Shown here piece by piece: positions 1-11,300 of a DNA stretch of 64,000 bases. Made by a program: the position numbers and the translations under genes. The stretch is taken from positions 1,922,001 through 1,986,000 of the forward strand of contig JAECYW010000002.1 in NCBI GenBank assembly GCA_023014335.1, given 5' to 3'. The notes under the pieces were generated by a model. It did no database searches. It had not been told where the DNA came from and saw only the letters and a list, made by a program, of their open reading frames with translations. Numbering within the stretch: the first letter of the stretch is position 1; each line of letters starts with the position of its first letter. Source of the DNA: Galerina marginata. Taxonomy: Eukaryota > Basidiomycota > Agaricomycetes > Agaricales > Galerinaceae.

Positions 1-654
1 CCACTGGGTGACCTCGGAATTCCTCCGCCGATTTTTGAAGAATGCGTCCTCGCGAGTCAGGAGCAAAAGCAGCAAGGTGGGGGAATGATCAAGCCATGAA
101 GGAAGGAATTATTCATATTACTGGGGAGGTGCGGGAATGACGGTCTGTCGGTTCCTAGAAATGCGTCTAACTATTGTCCAGATCTAAGCGGCCGCGGTAC
201 AGTTATCTTAACGGTTCAAACCATATCCTGGCGAGTGCTTGGCTTCGTGTACCCAAAACTCTGTCTGTCCTTTTATGACCGACAACAAGCCCAATAAATA
301 GAACTCATAATTTGATCAGATATGATAATTCCTCCCGCTGCTAGGATGAAGCTCTTACAAGCGACAAGATGTGCTGGTTGAGCTTGAACCCTGCCAAAAT
401 TTGGCAGAGGATGTCCTCAGTCGGACTCGAAAATTATCATCAATCTAATGATGGGTAGGCCAGCTTCCAAAATTAACAGCTCAAAGCCCTATTTACATGT
501 CCACTTAAACCTTTTCCTACAACTTTTGGCCGCAAGTGAACGATTATGCCTGAGCAGGGTGAGAGCTACCTCTTCGAAACGGGCTGATCTATTGGTTATT
601 CGTACTTGTTCACAAACTATATACTTAGAAGGACTGCCAGACCAGCCTTGATTG
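1..654. other. no gene recognised
   Basis: No reading frame here has codon structure, splice signals or a motif I recognise. The only ORF above 60 codons (448-651, plus) shows no domain. The right end is the 3' flank of the minus-strand gene that stops at 655. Confidence 0.4.
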
Positions 655-1980
655 TCAGAGAGGAGCAGGTGTTTGCTGCTGAAGTCCTCCGTCGAGGAGG
701 AGGGTTTCCGTAATATACCTGAAACAGAAGATTAGTATATGATTTTGAGACAAATATAAGACAGACTGTTTCCATTCAGCACCGGCAAGATCACCACCAA
801 ATTTCGTCAATTTTTCCGAGAGGAATTTGTCGAAACGATACCAGAAGCTATTTTCCTTTGAGACACGGCCACGACGTGTGATGGTCTCCGGTTCCTCAGA
901 AACTTCAGTTCGCTGACGCTTTCTCCCATGGGGCAAATCAGTTTCATTCAAGTCAGTTGATGGTGACTCCATCCGTAAGCAATTGATGTTTTCCCGTGCA
1001 AATCGACGCTACCCGTCTGGAGTCAGAATTTGAAAAAGGGAAATAAGAAAGCACTTACGAGAAGGGCGACTCGCGCAGTAAACTCGGCAGGAGCATTGGG
1101 TAGATTGACTTCCATCTTGTATTTTCGATAGAGAAACTGCACCGTCTCAGCCAGTGACGTTGGCCTGTTATCAATGCTATGCAAGATCTACAGGTGATGT
1201 GAGGAGCGTTAAGGTATTCCCAATTGGCGCTAACGCACATGCACCCGATACTGATTCTTTATGCTCCTGCACTGGCTGCCAACCTCCTTCTTGACAACAT
1301 TAGCACGGTCAGGTTTGTCAAAAACATCGCTAAAGCCATATCTTTCCCCATTCAACCTGAGCTCTTCCTACATCGCGTGTTAGTGCCGTCCCGTACATTG
1401 GCATAATATCCTTACCTTCACTGACGTGTCCAGCGTCTCATAAGAGGTGATAGTAGCGCTGGATACAAAATTTTTTGTAACAGCTATCAAATTAGTCTAG
1501 AGAAACACCTGAGATGTTTCCAATGGGAGACGGAATTAATGACCTACTTTCTGGCCAGGCGATAACTCCCATTTGGTAAGGATGACTCTCACATCCTTCA
1601 GCACTGACTCCGTTCCATCACCTTTCCTCACCATAGTGTCTATTGTAGTATTTAGCTTGAATATCTCGTTCTTCATTTCGAACATCTCGTTCCTCATTTG
1701 GAACAATTGGGCCTGCGCAGTGACTCGAAGTAGCAGGTCTCCCGGGGAAACATTTGAACCAAACTGTTGTCACAGAATAAGAAAAGCAGTGCAGAGAGTA
1801 GGTGTAAACATTTACACGGAGTGCTTCATGTAATTCATGCCTCTGCTCTGCGGGGAGGCGGTATCGGTCACCGATGCCATCAACGAATTGGGGAAGGGTC
1901 GACAAAGAAAGATCAATTTGTCGGTCAAGGAAATTACTAGGATGTGGAAGGTTCAGAGAGGATGTCGACGCAAAGGACAT
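655..1980 (-). CDS. hypothetical protein, seven exons, possible coiled coil
   Basis: I do not recognise the family. A consistent gene model runs from ATG at 1980 to TGA at 655 through exons 1980-1816, 1763-1548, 1496-1416, 1367-1245, 1187-1059, 1008-767 and 718-655. Every junction has GT...AG signals and keeps frame, giving about 320 residues. Residues ~70-110 form a heptad-like stretch rich in Met, Glu, Lys and Asn (QMRNEMFEMKNEIFKLN), suggesting a coiled coil. Near residue 250 a basic segment (HGRKRQRTEV) looks like a nuclear localisation signal. It is followed by an aromatic region (FWYRFDKFLSEKL). No signal peptide or membrane span is visible. The intron-rich intact frame argues for a real gene. 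It lies in a repeat-rich area, so it may belong to a lineage-expanded family. Function unknown. Confidence 0.62.
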
Positions 1981-2469
1981 GCTGTTACTGACTGGACGAG
2001 GTCGCTCAAGTGAGGCTTCTAGAATCTATCATTTTATGCTGAAAGGGCGCCACACCATGTGACTTGGCAGAAAAGTGTCCGCTGCAGAAATTTGAAATTT
2101 GGTCCGCCAACTGGTCCATTTCTTGCCCGCTTTTAGTATATGTGATGTGTCATTCGGATCAGCCTTATTACCGTATACGAACATCGTACGCAGCTCTGCA
2201 GTCAACTTCATAACGATCTTATCATGAACCAAATCTCAAAATCTGACGCAAAATATGATTTTAGAAAGGCGCGACCCCTAAGAGTAAATTCAATACGCCC
2301 TAACACAAAAAATTTTGGGGTGACGACCACGGGTCAGGTTTACAAAATGAACCTGATGCTTGTCGAGTGGCGAAAATTTGCATTGAACATCAAAAGTATT
2401 GATACAGTATAAAGTTGCGGAATCTGATTGGACCAACGAATTGGTGAAATGCGACAATAAGGTAACAAG
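1981..2469. other. intergenic, no gene supported
   Basis: Upstream flank of the orphan gene and downstream flank of the S14 pseudogene. A 67-codon minus-strand frame (2029-2232) has no ATG start and no recognisable domain, so I do not call it. Confidence 0.35.
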
Positions 2470-3029
2470 TCAGAGACGGCGACCACGACGAACGCCCTAA
2501 ACGCGAGTGCGGATGATAAGAAATCACCTTAAATGAAAGCAAAAGGATGAGGCATGCATACCTTACGTCTGGTGGCGTCGGTGGGGACGGGGTGACATCC
2601 TCAATGCGTCCAATACCCACCGGCACGGGCGAGAGCACAGAGAGCGCTCTGGGCACCGGGTCCAGGAGTTTTTGTGCCAGTTCCACCAATAGCACGGAGC
2701 TTGATGTGCAGACCGTTGCAACTTCACGGCAGCGGGTGGCGACGTCCTGGGCAGCCAACATAGCGGCGTATGTGGAAGACTCATCACGATCAGCCTTGAC
2801 TTTCATTCTACCTGCAATGTACAAAAAAAAGGTAAGAGTTACCTTCAGCGCCGCGAATAATGTGGTGAACTCACCAGTGACACGGGAGATAGCAGTTTCT
2901 TCTCCAGACAAATCGGTGATATGGACGAAGGAAGAAGACACCAAAGACGGTTTCACCTTCAGCGACCAGGGTGCCAAGAGAGATAGTGTTTTCCTCCTTT
3001 GAGTGCTTTGACTTTTTTTTGGGGGGCTA
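2470..3029 (-). pseudogene. unprocessed 40S ribosomal protein S14 (uS11) pseudogene
   Basis: Pieces of uS11 can be read in order on the minus strand, but in different frames. They are an N-terminal part ([18 protein letters not shown], then [10 protein letters not shown]), [22 protein letters not shown] followed by [17 protein letters not shown], the [20 protein letters not shown] part, IGRIEDVTP and a terminal RRGRRL. About ten codons of the block after 'VFGV' (normally an AHIFASFNDT-like sequence) are missing. Small indels shift frame near 2720, 2610 and 2580, and the start codon position reads TAG. Two introns with GTGAGT/GTATGC donors are still present, so this is not a reverse-transcribed copy. 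It is a decayed duplicate of an intron-bearing gene. A functional S14 gene must exist elsewhere in the genome. Confidence 0.85.
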
Positions 3030-4563
3030 CACAAAGGTCATTTAAAAGTCGGCGGTGAGATCTAGATACATCGCCTTGGAACGATTTAGGGCAGACAAAG
3101 AGATTATGCATCTCTGAAGGTGGTTCCGGGGCCATAGATGAAGCTAAGGAACGCACGGTACGGATTAGGGCCCCCCAGTCAAAGTCGGTCATGAGATGGT
3201 CGAGCGCGCAGATAAACACAGACAATCACAAATATTTACCATCTGCAGATTTTTTTTTCTGCGGATTTCGGGCGATCTGCGCGAAATGTTTTGGTCTGGT
3301 TTACGAATACTGCATATTTTTCTGTTGTTTACTGAGTTTATCTGAGGGGTTCGGGGAAGGAATGTACAATTTCAGGAACAGTATTGAATCCATCCCTGTA
3401 CGCTACAAATCAAATTACATGCGATATTCCGCGCCTCTGCGATCCTCTGTTTGGGTAGTTTTCCGCCATGGCCAATCCGCCCCGTTCTCCATCGGTTCCA
3501 ATCGTTTCTGAGTACCCAAAGGCGATGCTCAGTGGAAGGTATACTAAAAAACGAGGCTGTTACTCACTGTTCAGAAATCTTCTGGACCGGGACACGTTTG
3601 TGTACTTGAATCATTTCCCTGTTCGATTCTTCAATCTAACGGATCATTAGCAAGGTTCGCTTGTCACAACTATCATTCACTCACTTTATAACTCGGGATC
3701 GGGGTGGTCTCTACACCTCCCCGACGACGACAGTCGTAAAGTCGGAAGGAATTTATTTTAGATGCCTGCTAAGAAGTCTTGACATGTACCAAGCGGTCCA
3801 ACCCGTAACAGCTGCATTGCCTTTACCTTTATTTTATGGAATGGGTGGGCGGACTAAATCGAACGAAAACGCGAACAAAATCACGGTCAACAGTAGCACT
3901 TATAACATAAATAGGTGGCTCACTACATGCGAACCCACACCAACGCGGAAAGTCTCTCGAGTTCTAGCGATCCTAAGGCAGCCCGTAAGAGTGTGAACGC
4001 GGGATACTTGCTAAGAAGTAAGTGAAATCCGGGTTTGCGCTACATCCTGGCCCTCAAAAAAGCGCATATAACAGACTGAACATCGTTGAGCTCAGGCATC
4101 GGTAGTATTGATATAAGGGTTTACTCGCCGGAGACTGGGTCCCAATGGTTCAGCACAGCAACTAAAACTACGTCCTGCCAGTGGGCTTTCTGGGTGGAGG
4201 GGGTGGATTCCGAATGGAATTGCGTTGTTGACGACGAAGGGCAAGGTAAAGGGAGGCCAGATGATGGGGGAGGGAAGAAAGGAGGAAATGGAATCGTTGG
4301 GATGTGTGTCGCTGTATACAAGAAAAAATCGAGCGCACGGACTTTATAAAGAATATTCAAGACGATGAGACGAAGGAACACGGACAATGAGCAAAGTCGA
4401 GAGGCAAAGAGGTTGATCGGATGCCCAATTTGGAACTCAGATCTCAGAGCTGAGTTGCAATCGCAGAAAGTCCATCCCATCGCAGATTCCCACAGAGGTT
4501 GTCTCTAGTGCGCAGACCGGCTCAGACCAACGCATGACCGACTTTCACTGGGATTAGGGTACC
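3030..4563. other. no gene recognised
   Basis: Several frames of 60-119 codons occur on both strands (for example 3191-3511 plus and 4121-4480 minus). None shows a domain, splice-compatible continuation or biased codon use that I can defend. The minus frame just upstream of the S14 pseudogene (3055-3225) may be chance. Confidence 0.3.
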
Positions 4564-4688
4564 GTTGAAAATTCGAGATGAATTTCTAACAATGTTAATA
4601 ACATTTGCTCTCCTTGGCCCATTATTAACAGGTATTTGAAAATGTTTATAAACATTTCGTTATTAACAAGTTAGAAATAAATTTCAAC
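4564..4688. repeat. AT-rich foldback (MITE-like) inverted repeat
   Basis: The two ends are near-perfect inverted copies. The left arm reads GTTGAAA...ATTTCTAAC...GTTAATAAC and the right arm ends GTTATTAAC..GTTAGAAAT..ATTTCAAC. Inside are shorter palindromes such as AATGTTAATAACATT and AATGTTTATAAACATT. The whole unit is about 125 bp and could fold into a long hairpin. It encodes nothing. It is either a short non-autonomous foldback element or a local palindrome; I saw no second copy in the window. Confidence 0.55.
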
Positions 4689-6748
4689 CGTGTTATAAAC
4701 ATCTCGGCCGGTTATAAATTGTTTAAAATTCGCCAGAAGGTCCACAAAGGCTTGTATCCGATTTTTCGAGTACAGATAGCCATTCCGTCAGCGGTTTCTA
4801 CTCAATTTTTTGCCCTCGGAGGTTTGTTGGTAGAGGACCTCGGATATCTCGAGGACTGCTTCGGAGACGTTTCAAACGTCGAGAACGGATCGGAGGCTTC
4901 CCGGTCCGGGCTGGCCAGCCAATCGGGTTTGTCTCGGAAACAACCGGACAACACATCAACGACAGTTCGACGTCGTTGATCTTTGCCCTCAACCACGACC
5001 ACTGTCATCGCCTGCCACTCCTTCACCCGTCCCGATCCAAAGGACCTCAAAAACTCAGGTAAGTAATGGTTTGTCGACTCAATGCGAGATTTCTAACAAA
5101 GTGGCTTCATGTAGGCTGCATATCTTTCCAGCCGCTTTCGATGTCGCGCGGCCCTTCCCTTGCTGAAGAATGTGAGCCGATATACGGTGAATTCGTGCTG
5201 GAGCCGGTGGGCGGGTTGCACGAGGAGAGGCCCTAGCAGAGGTGGACTCGCCCGGTACGTCGAAAATCGTGGTTTGCGCTTCGACAGCCTTCGCACTGAT
5301 CCACTCCATAACTCTGTTTCAGGCGTGCTCGGGACCACGATTGGATCCGGCTCCTCCTGGCACACCACCCCATTACTTCGGCAGCGTAACATTCAAGCCC
5401 TCGCGCCGTCATGACCAACGACGCCACGCGAACCAAGGACGCGAACGCGAACAACGTCACGAACATTCGTAATGACATTCGTTTTTCGACCACCGCAGGT
5501 ACCCAGACCCCACTCACCCACTCACTCACCTCTCCCAGCTCGTAGTTCACGTCACCCGTTCGCCACGACACATCGTTCGACGATTTCGGTGGACAAAGGC
5601 AATCACGAACACTGTCCGTTCATCACGGTGTTCGTGTCTCGTCTGCGTCTCTCGTGTTAATTCATGTCATACGATAACGATTGAACGCGTCCGCCGCCGC
5701 CATCGCCTTCGTCCACCCACCCCACCTCTCACTCTCACAAGCGTGTAAACCAGGAAAGTTAAGACCCCTCACGGATTTGCGATGTTCGTTGCCGCCCATC
5801 TCTAGCCACCACCCTACTTTCCCCTCCTTGTCCCAACTACCAGCCTGCAAATCCACGTCGCATAACACGATCGCCGTCGAATCAAAATGGTGTTCACGTT
5901 CGTTGGCGCTCCCGTTAGCGCTTGCCAGAGCCTGTATTCGTCCATACGCCGTTGGCTCCCCAGCCTCTGCCTGTTACTCCCTGGTCTGGTGCTCTCCCGG
6001 CTTACTCCCAACCCAGCACGGTATCACAGGCGTCACAGTCAGACACCACTGCTGTGACTCGGACGACCAAGACATCCCATCTCAGCGCATCGCTCATGAT
6101 TGGAATCCGGTACGCGATGAATGGGCCGGACGATTCCAAAGGGACCATGCGAACATCGCGATGTTGGTCTTTCCTTGTATATTCCATAAGTAAATCTGTA
6201 ACGTAGAATCAAAATTATCTTATTGTTTTGCTATCAAATTTAAGTTGGAACTACGTAGAGAAACCGAACCACGACCAGATTTCAGAGTCGTGATGTTGCT
6301 ACCTAGATTATTTAAGGACCTGTCCACCTGCTTCCAGTCTGTTTTAGTGTACAAAATTGGTATCATTTCGTTCGAATTTTTGAGGAGAATACGACTACCT
6401 ACTTTAATTAAAGGGGACGGCAAAGAGAGCACCAGGGGAGGTGAAAAACGAGTCCATCAAGCGTTCCGGAGCTAAAATCCGCATTCGGAATATTGGTGAA
6501 CTAAAAATAGAGTGTCATCCGGATACTCATTCTCTAATCCACCCATTCCCGCCTCGTTTGACGCGCGCTAAAGGATGGGTAGGGTACCAATAATATATTC
6601 CGACCCCTTGCATACTGTAGTTCTATGTTTTTGCACCTCAGTCTTTGCCCCCATAGTCCATAGACTGAGCTACTTTGTATCTAGATTTCCTACACTCACA
6701 CCTTATTTCAATTGCCTTTTCATCTTACATTGACCTCTTGAGGATAAT
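4689..6748. other. no gene recognised; intron-like signals only
   Basis: The plus strand between about 5050 and 6200 contains several GTAAG/GTACG-like donors and polypyrimidine-AG acceptors (for example 5256 to 5323), but no frame joins into a recognisable protein. Short basic and Ser/Pro-rich frames overlap on both strands. The last 250 bp are AT-rich and lead to the ATAAT target site of the retrotransposon. Confidence 0.3.
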
Positions 6749-7151
6749 TGTTACGAATGCACATCTTATCTAATCTTTTTCTTTTTCTTTCTTATCTCTC
6801 GACCCGGTCTCGTGATCTCAACCTATGTACACAGCCACATTGTCTCTCGATGAACACTTTACGCATAGCATTGCGCGTAGCATTATGACTCTCATCTTTC
6901 TCTTACTTATGCAGCCTTCTGTTACTTGTTTCATACGCAGCCTCTACGTAGCCTTACGCTGCCTTACGCTGCCTCCGGACATCCGTTTCATCTTCAAATT
7001 ACTATATATACTAAGTAGATTACAACCTTGTACTCTAGCTTAGTATCGTTATTGATACCTTCTTTGCCTCGCGTTGCACGCGCTCGAACTTAGACTCTAA
7101 TTCGGTTATCACGCAATAGCAAGACAGCTATCTGCGAGTCGAACCGTAACA
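6749..7151 (+). repeat. 5' LTR
   Basis: 403 bp, beginning TGTTACGAA and ending CCGTAACA, with 7-bp perfectly inverted termini. It differs from the 3' LTR only at 6758, 6872, 6873 and 6936. It contains a TATA motif near its 3' third and the sequence that matches the primer-binding region. Confidence 0.97.
7003..7046 (+). promoter_or_regulatory. LTR core promoter: TATA box and predicted transcript 5' end
   Basis: TATATATA at 7003-7010 is the clearest TATA motif in the LTR. About 30 bp downstream lies AGCTTAGTAT (7037-7046), the expected distance for transcription initiation, so the R region probably begins near 7037. This ten-base word is the exact reverse complement of 7154-7163 just after the LTR. 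The start site is inferred from spacing only. Confidence 0.55.
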
Positions 7152-7153
7152 GA

Positions 7154-7163
7154 ATACTAAGCT
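7154..7163 (+). promoter_or_regulatory. candidate self-primer binding site
   Basis: ATACTAAGCT starts two bases after the 5' LTR end, where a primer-binding site is expected. I cannot match it to a tRNA 3' end. It is the exact reverse complement of 7037-7046 in the LTR, the predicted 5' end of the element's RNA. This is the layout of Tf1-type self-primed elements, where the folded RNA 5' end primes minus-strand synthesis. Confidence 0.5.
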
Positions 7164-7346
7164 CTCACTCGAACCCTACGCCTATACGCTTTTGCGCCTA
7201 CGCGTACATCACCCGAACCGAACGAACAACGAAACTCTGACACTACGGCTACCACAACCGAATACCGAGACCCCGAACCAGAAATCCCCGACGAATCAGA
7301 CACCACCACTCCATATCGCTCCCCATCCCTCGAACCCCTCGAAATC

Positions 7347-8342
7347 ATGGTTAACGAGACCGACTCTACCAAAGGACTCGGACTCATTGCGAAACCAGAA
7401 TACTGGGATGGCGACAGGAAGAAGTATGACACCTTCAAATACCAGATCAAGCTTTACCTGGTTGGAAACAAAGACAAGCTTAACACGGACGACAAGAAGA
7501 TCTTGGTCGTTCTTTCCTTCCTCCAAGGAGGAGAAGCCGAAGAATGGGCACAACAGTTCGTTGACAATTGCGCCGCCCTCACCAAAGCCGATCCAAACAT
7601 CAAAGGATTTGGCACTTAGGCTGAATTCGAGAAACAACTCGAAACGACCTTCAAGCCATTCGACAAGATCGGCGATGCCGTCGACGAGCTCAAGAAACTT
7701 CAGATGGGCGATCGCCCTGCCGCCAACCACGTCACCACCTTCAACACTCTACTCGCCCAGTCGGAGATCAAGGACAAAGCAACAATCATTCGTCTCTTCC
7801 GACAATCCCTTCCCTTCAGGATTCTTAAAACCCTGATGACCCTGGACACCCAGCCTAAGGACTCCGCTGCTTGGAAGAAGAAGACTATTGAAATCGACAA
7901 TAACTGGCGACGAATGAACGACAAACTAGCCCGGATCAAGAACCGGAACACCGCTTCTGGACAAACCACTTCCTCCTTCTCCACTTCGAACGACCGAAAC
8001 AAACAAGGACGGTTCACCCCTCGAAACTCCGAACCACCCAGGCGCTACTCCTTCAAGCCTCGCGCTGACCCAAACGCTATGGACGTCGATGCTCTCACAC
8101 TCGAAGAGCGAAAGGAACACATAGACGCTGGTGCTTGCTTCACCTGTCACAAAGTCCTAGGACACATCTCCCGAGACTGTCCCGATCGAAAGAAGACCCC
8201 CTCTCGATAGAACTTCAAACCCAAGACCGACATCAAGAAGATGGCCGCTCAAGTTCGCGCCCTCTCCAACGAGCAACACAAAGAATTTGCTAGGCTTCTC
8301 AACGAGGAAGAGACGGGTTTTCCAGGAGGAGAGTCGGACTGA
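7347..8342 (+). pseudogene. gag (capsid/nucleocapsid), two internal stops
   Basis: The frame from ATG 7347 to TGA 8340-8342 encodes a retrotransposon Gag. The capsid-like part has the typical KPEYWDGDRKKYDTFKYQIK and WAQQF...FEKQLETTF features. The C-terminal part has a zinc knuckle, CFTCHKVLGHISRDC. That knuckle is spaced CX2CX5HX4C, one residue longer than the usual CX2CX4HX4C. TAG codons at 7617 and 8208 interrupt otherwise continuous homology and probably replace tryptophan or a similar codon. The frame is open upstream to about 7161 but has no earlier ATG. Gag would package element RNA into virus-like particles. Confidence 0.9.
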
Positions 8343-8356
8343 CGTCGCTCTCTCCT
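8315..8356 (+). promoter_or_regulatory. predicted -1 ribosomal frameshift signal, gag to pol
   Basis: In the gag frame the codons ACG GGT TTT contain the slippery heptamer G GGT TTT (8315-8321), 19 nt before the gag stop. Two bases downstream a strong stem can form between AGGAGGAGAG (8324-8333, one bulged G) and CTCTCTCCT (8348-8356). The pol frame is the -1 frame and is open from the slip site through the protease DSG motif, so a single slip gives Gag-Pol. Confidence 0.65.
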
Positions 8357-11300
8357 CAAATATTTATTAATTCTGTAGACAAGATAGTCGAGCAATCGAA
8401 TTCGTTTTATTTAAACGCTACCTTAGTCGAAGGAATTAGTAAGAAAACCGTCAGAGAAAAAGCCCTTTTGGACAGTGGAGCCCAAGGGAAGTTTATCGAC
8501 CAGAACTTCGCCAAACAGTCCGGGTTTACCACAAAAACCCTTCCTCAGCCTATCACCGCCTTCAACGTTGACGGAACCCCAAATAAGAAAGGAACAATCA
8601 AGTCCTTCGTCACTCTCAAAACCGAAATCTCCGGACGAAAATCCAAAGAACTCTTCCTTGTCACAGGCTTAGGGAAACAAAAGCTCATCATCGGATACCC
8701 TTGGCTCAAGAAACATAACCCAATAGTCGACTGGGAAGCCGGAAAACTCGAATGGCGAAATCCAGAATTGAATTGCTCAAACGTCTTTCAAAGCAAACTC
8801 GGAACTGATCTCACTTCCAGAATGAAACCTCCCCAACCTACCATTGAGGACGAACCAGAACCCCTTCCTTCTAATTCCATCGAAACCCTCGGATTGGATG
8901 CTGACCACATTCTAGAACCCATCACGGAAACGCGTGCTAACGGACTCGAACCCTTAGGAATCCACATCGGACGAATTCTCACTGACCCATTCTCCACCCA
9001 GTTGGACGACTACGAAGACGACGGCACTTTTGACACGGACACCCTCTACTCTGAACCGTCTTCTGGTTACCCTAAAGACGGAACGGAACACTTTTTCCCA
9101 GACGAACCTTCTGATGTCGAACCACTCTCATTCGATAACATCAAAGACACCGACTGGCGTATCCCAATAAACCTATGGACCCTGGCTTGGAAACTCGAAG
9201 AAACCCACCCGGACGAACCAGACTTAGACGACGAGCTCATTCGTCTGAATCTCTTCTGATATCTCCTTTTCGACGAGTTAGACGCCTTTCTATTCGAGCT
9301 AAAAAAACAACCTCCCAAGTCTTTGCTCAGAAATACAAAACCCAGGAAGAACTACCCATCAAGGATCAAATCCCTTCGGAATTCCACGAATTCTTAGACG
9401 TCTTTGACAAAGAGAAAGCCGACCGATTTCCCAAAAAAAGGTCCTGGGACCACAAAATTGAAACCAAGCCCGGTTTTGAACCCAAGACCTTCAAAACGTA
9501 CAACCTCACCCCTGAAGAACAAACTGAACTGGACAAATTCCTCAAAGAGAATCTCGAGAAAGGCTACATTCGACCATCGCAATCACCCCAAGGATCACCC
9601 TTTTTCTTTGTCAAAAAGAAAGACGGAAAGCTTTGACCCTGCCAGGACTACCGTTACCTGAACGAATGGACCATCAAAAATGCCTACCCTCTTCCTCTTA
9701 TCACCGAACTTCTCGACAAACTCAAAGGCGCCAAATACTTCACCAAGTTTGATGTACGATGGGGCTATAACAACGTCAGAATCAAAGAAGGAGACCAATG
9801 GAAAGCGGCTTTCAGGACCAATCGCGGACTTTTCAAACCAACTGTCATGTTTTTTGGAATGTGTAATTCCCCCGCCACGTTCCAAGCCATGATGGATTCC
9901 ATTTTTAAAGACATGATTGACGCCAACGAAATCATTGTCTATATGGATGACATTCTGATCTTTGCAAGAACCAAGAAACAACTGGACGACATCACCCGAC
10001 GTGTTCTTCAACGCCTCTGAGAAAACAATCTATTCTTGAAACCCAAGAAATGTCTGTTCAACAAAACCCAAGTAGACTATCTAGGAATGATCGTTCAAGA
10101 AGGAAAGATTTCGATGGACTCCTCAAAACTCAAAGGTATTCGAGACTGGCCTATTCCGAAAACCGTAAAAGAAGTACGAAGCTTCCTCGGCTTCAGAAAC
10201 TTTTATCGAAAATTCATTCGAAAATACTCTGAGATTGTCAAACCACTTAACAAACTCCTCAAGAAAGACCACCCCTTTAATTGGACTAATGAATGCCAGA
10301 ACTCTTTTACTGATCTCAAACGAAGATTCACCGAGGAACCTGTCCTTCGCATGCCCGACGTCTCCAGGCCATTCCAGATCGAAGCTGACACCTTGAAATA
10401 CGCATCTGGCGCTGTCCTCACCCAAACCGACACCAATGGCGCCCGACATCCCGTTGCCTTCATTTCGAAGACCTTTAATCTGACTGAACGGAACTATGAA
10501 ATTTACGACCGAGAACTCCTCGCCATCATGCGTGCTCTCAAAGAATGGAGGCACTATATTCAAGGATCTGCTCATCCCATCACTGTCCTTTCGGACCACC
10601 AGAACCTCACCTACTTCCGCTCCACTCAGAAACTCAACCGACGACAAGCCCGATGGGCCCTCACTCTATCAGAATTCAACATCGAACTCAAACACATTCC
10701 CGGATCACAAATGATCCAATCTGACAACCTTTCCCGACGACCTGACCATATCCCAGATGAAGACCACGACAATGAAGACCGAATCCTCCTTCCTGAATCA
10801 TTATTTCTTCCCGTCATCGACATCGACCTTCAAGACCTCATTGCCAACTCCGAAAACTGGGACAAAATTGCTCTCGACACTCTTGAAGGACTATTGAAGA
10901 ACGGACCGCACCCACTCATCAAGGACTTAGAAGATTGGGTCGTCGAACGGCACAACGACAAACCCATACTATTCTATCGAGGGAAAAACTACATCCCAGA
11001 CTCCCTTCCTCTTCGACAGGAAATCCTTCAAAGACACCACGATCACCTCACTGCCGGTCACCCCGGAGAACTCGAAACCTATAATTCTATCGCTCAACAC
11101 TATTGGTGGCCAGGAATGAGGCTATTTGTCAAGAACTACGTCAAAGGCTGCGCTAAATGCCAACAGTTCAAGATCAATCGAAACCCATCACATCCTTCCT
11201 ACACTGCCACTCAAGGGCCAAAATCAAACAGACCCTTTGCACAGGTTTACATGGATTTCATCACTGACCTACCTTCTTCAGACGGTTTTGACGCCATCCT

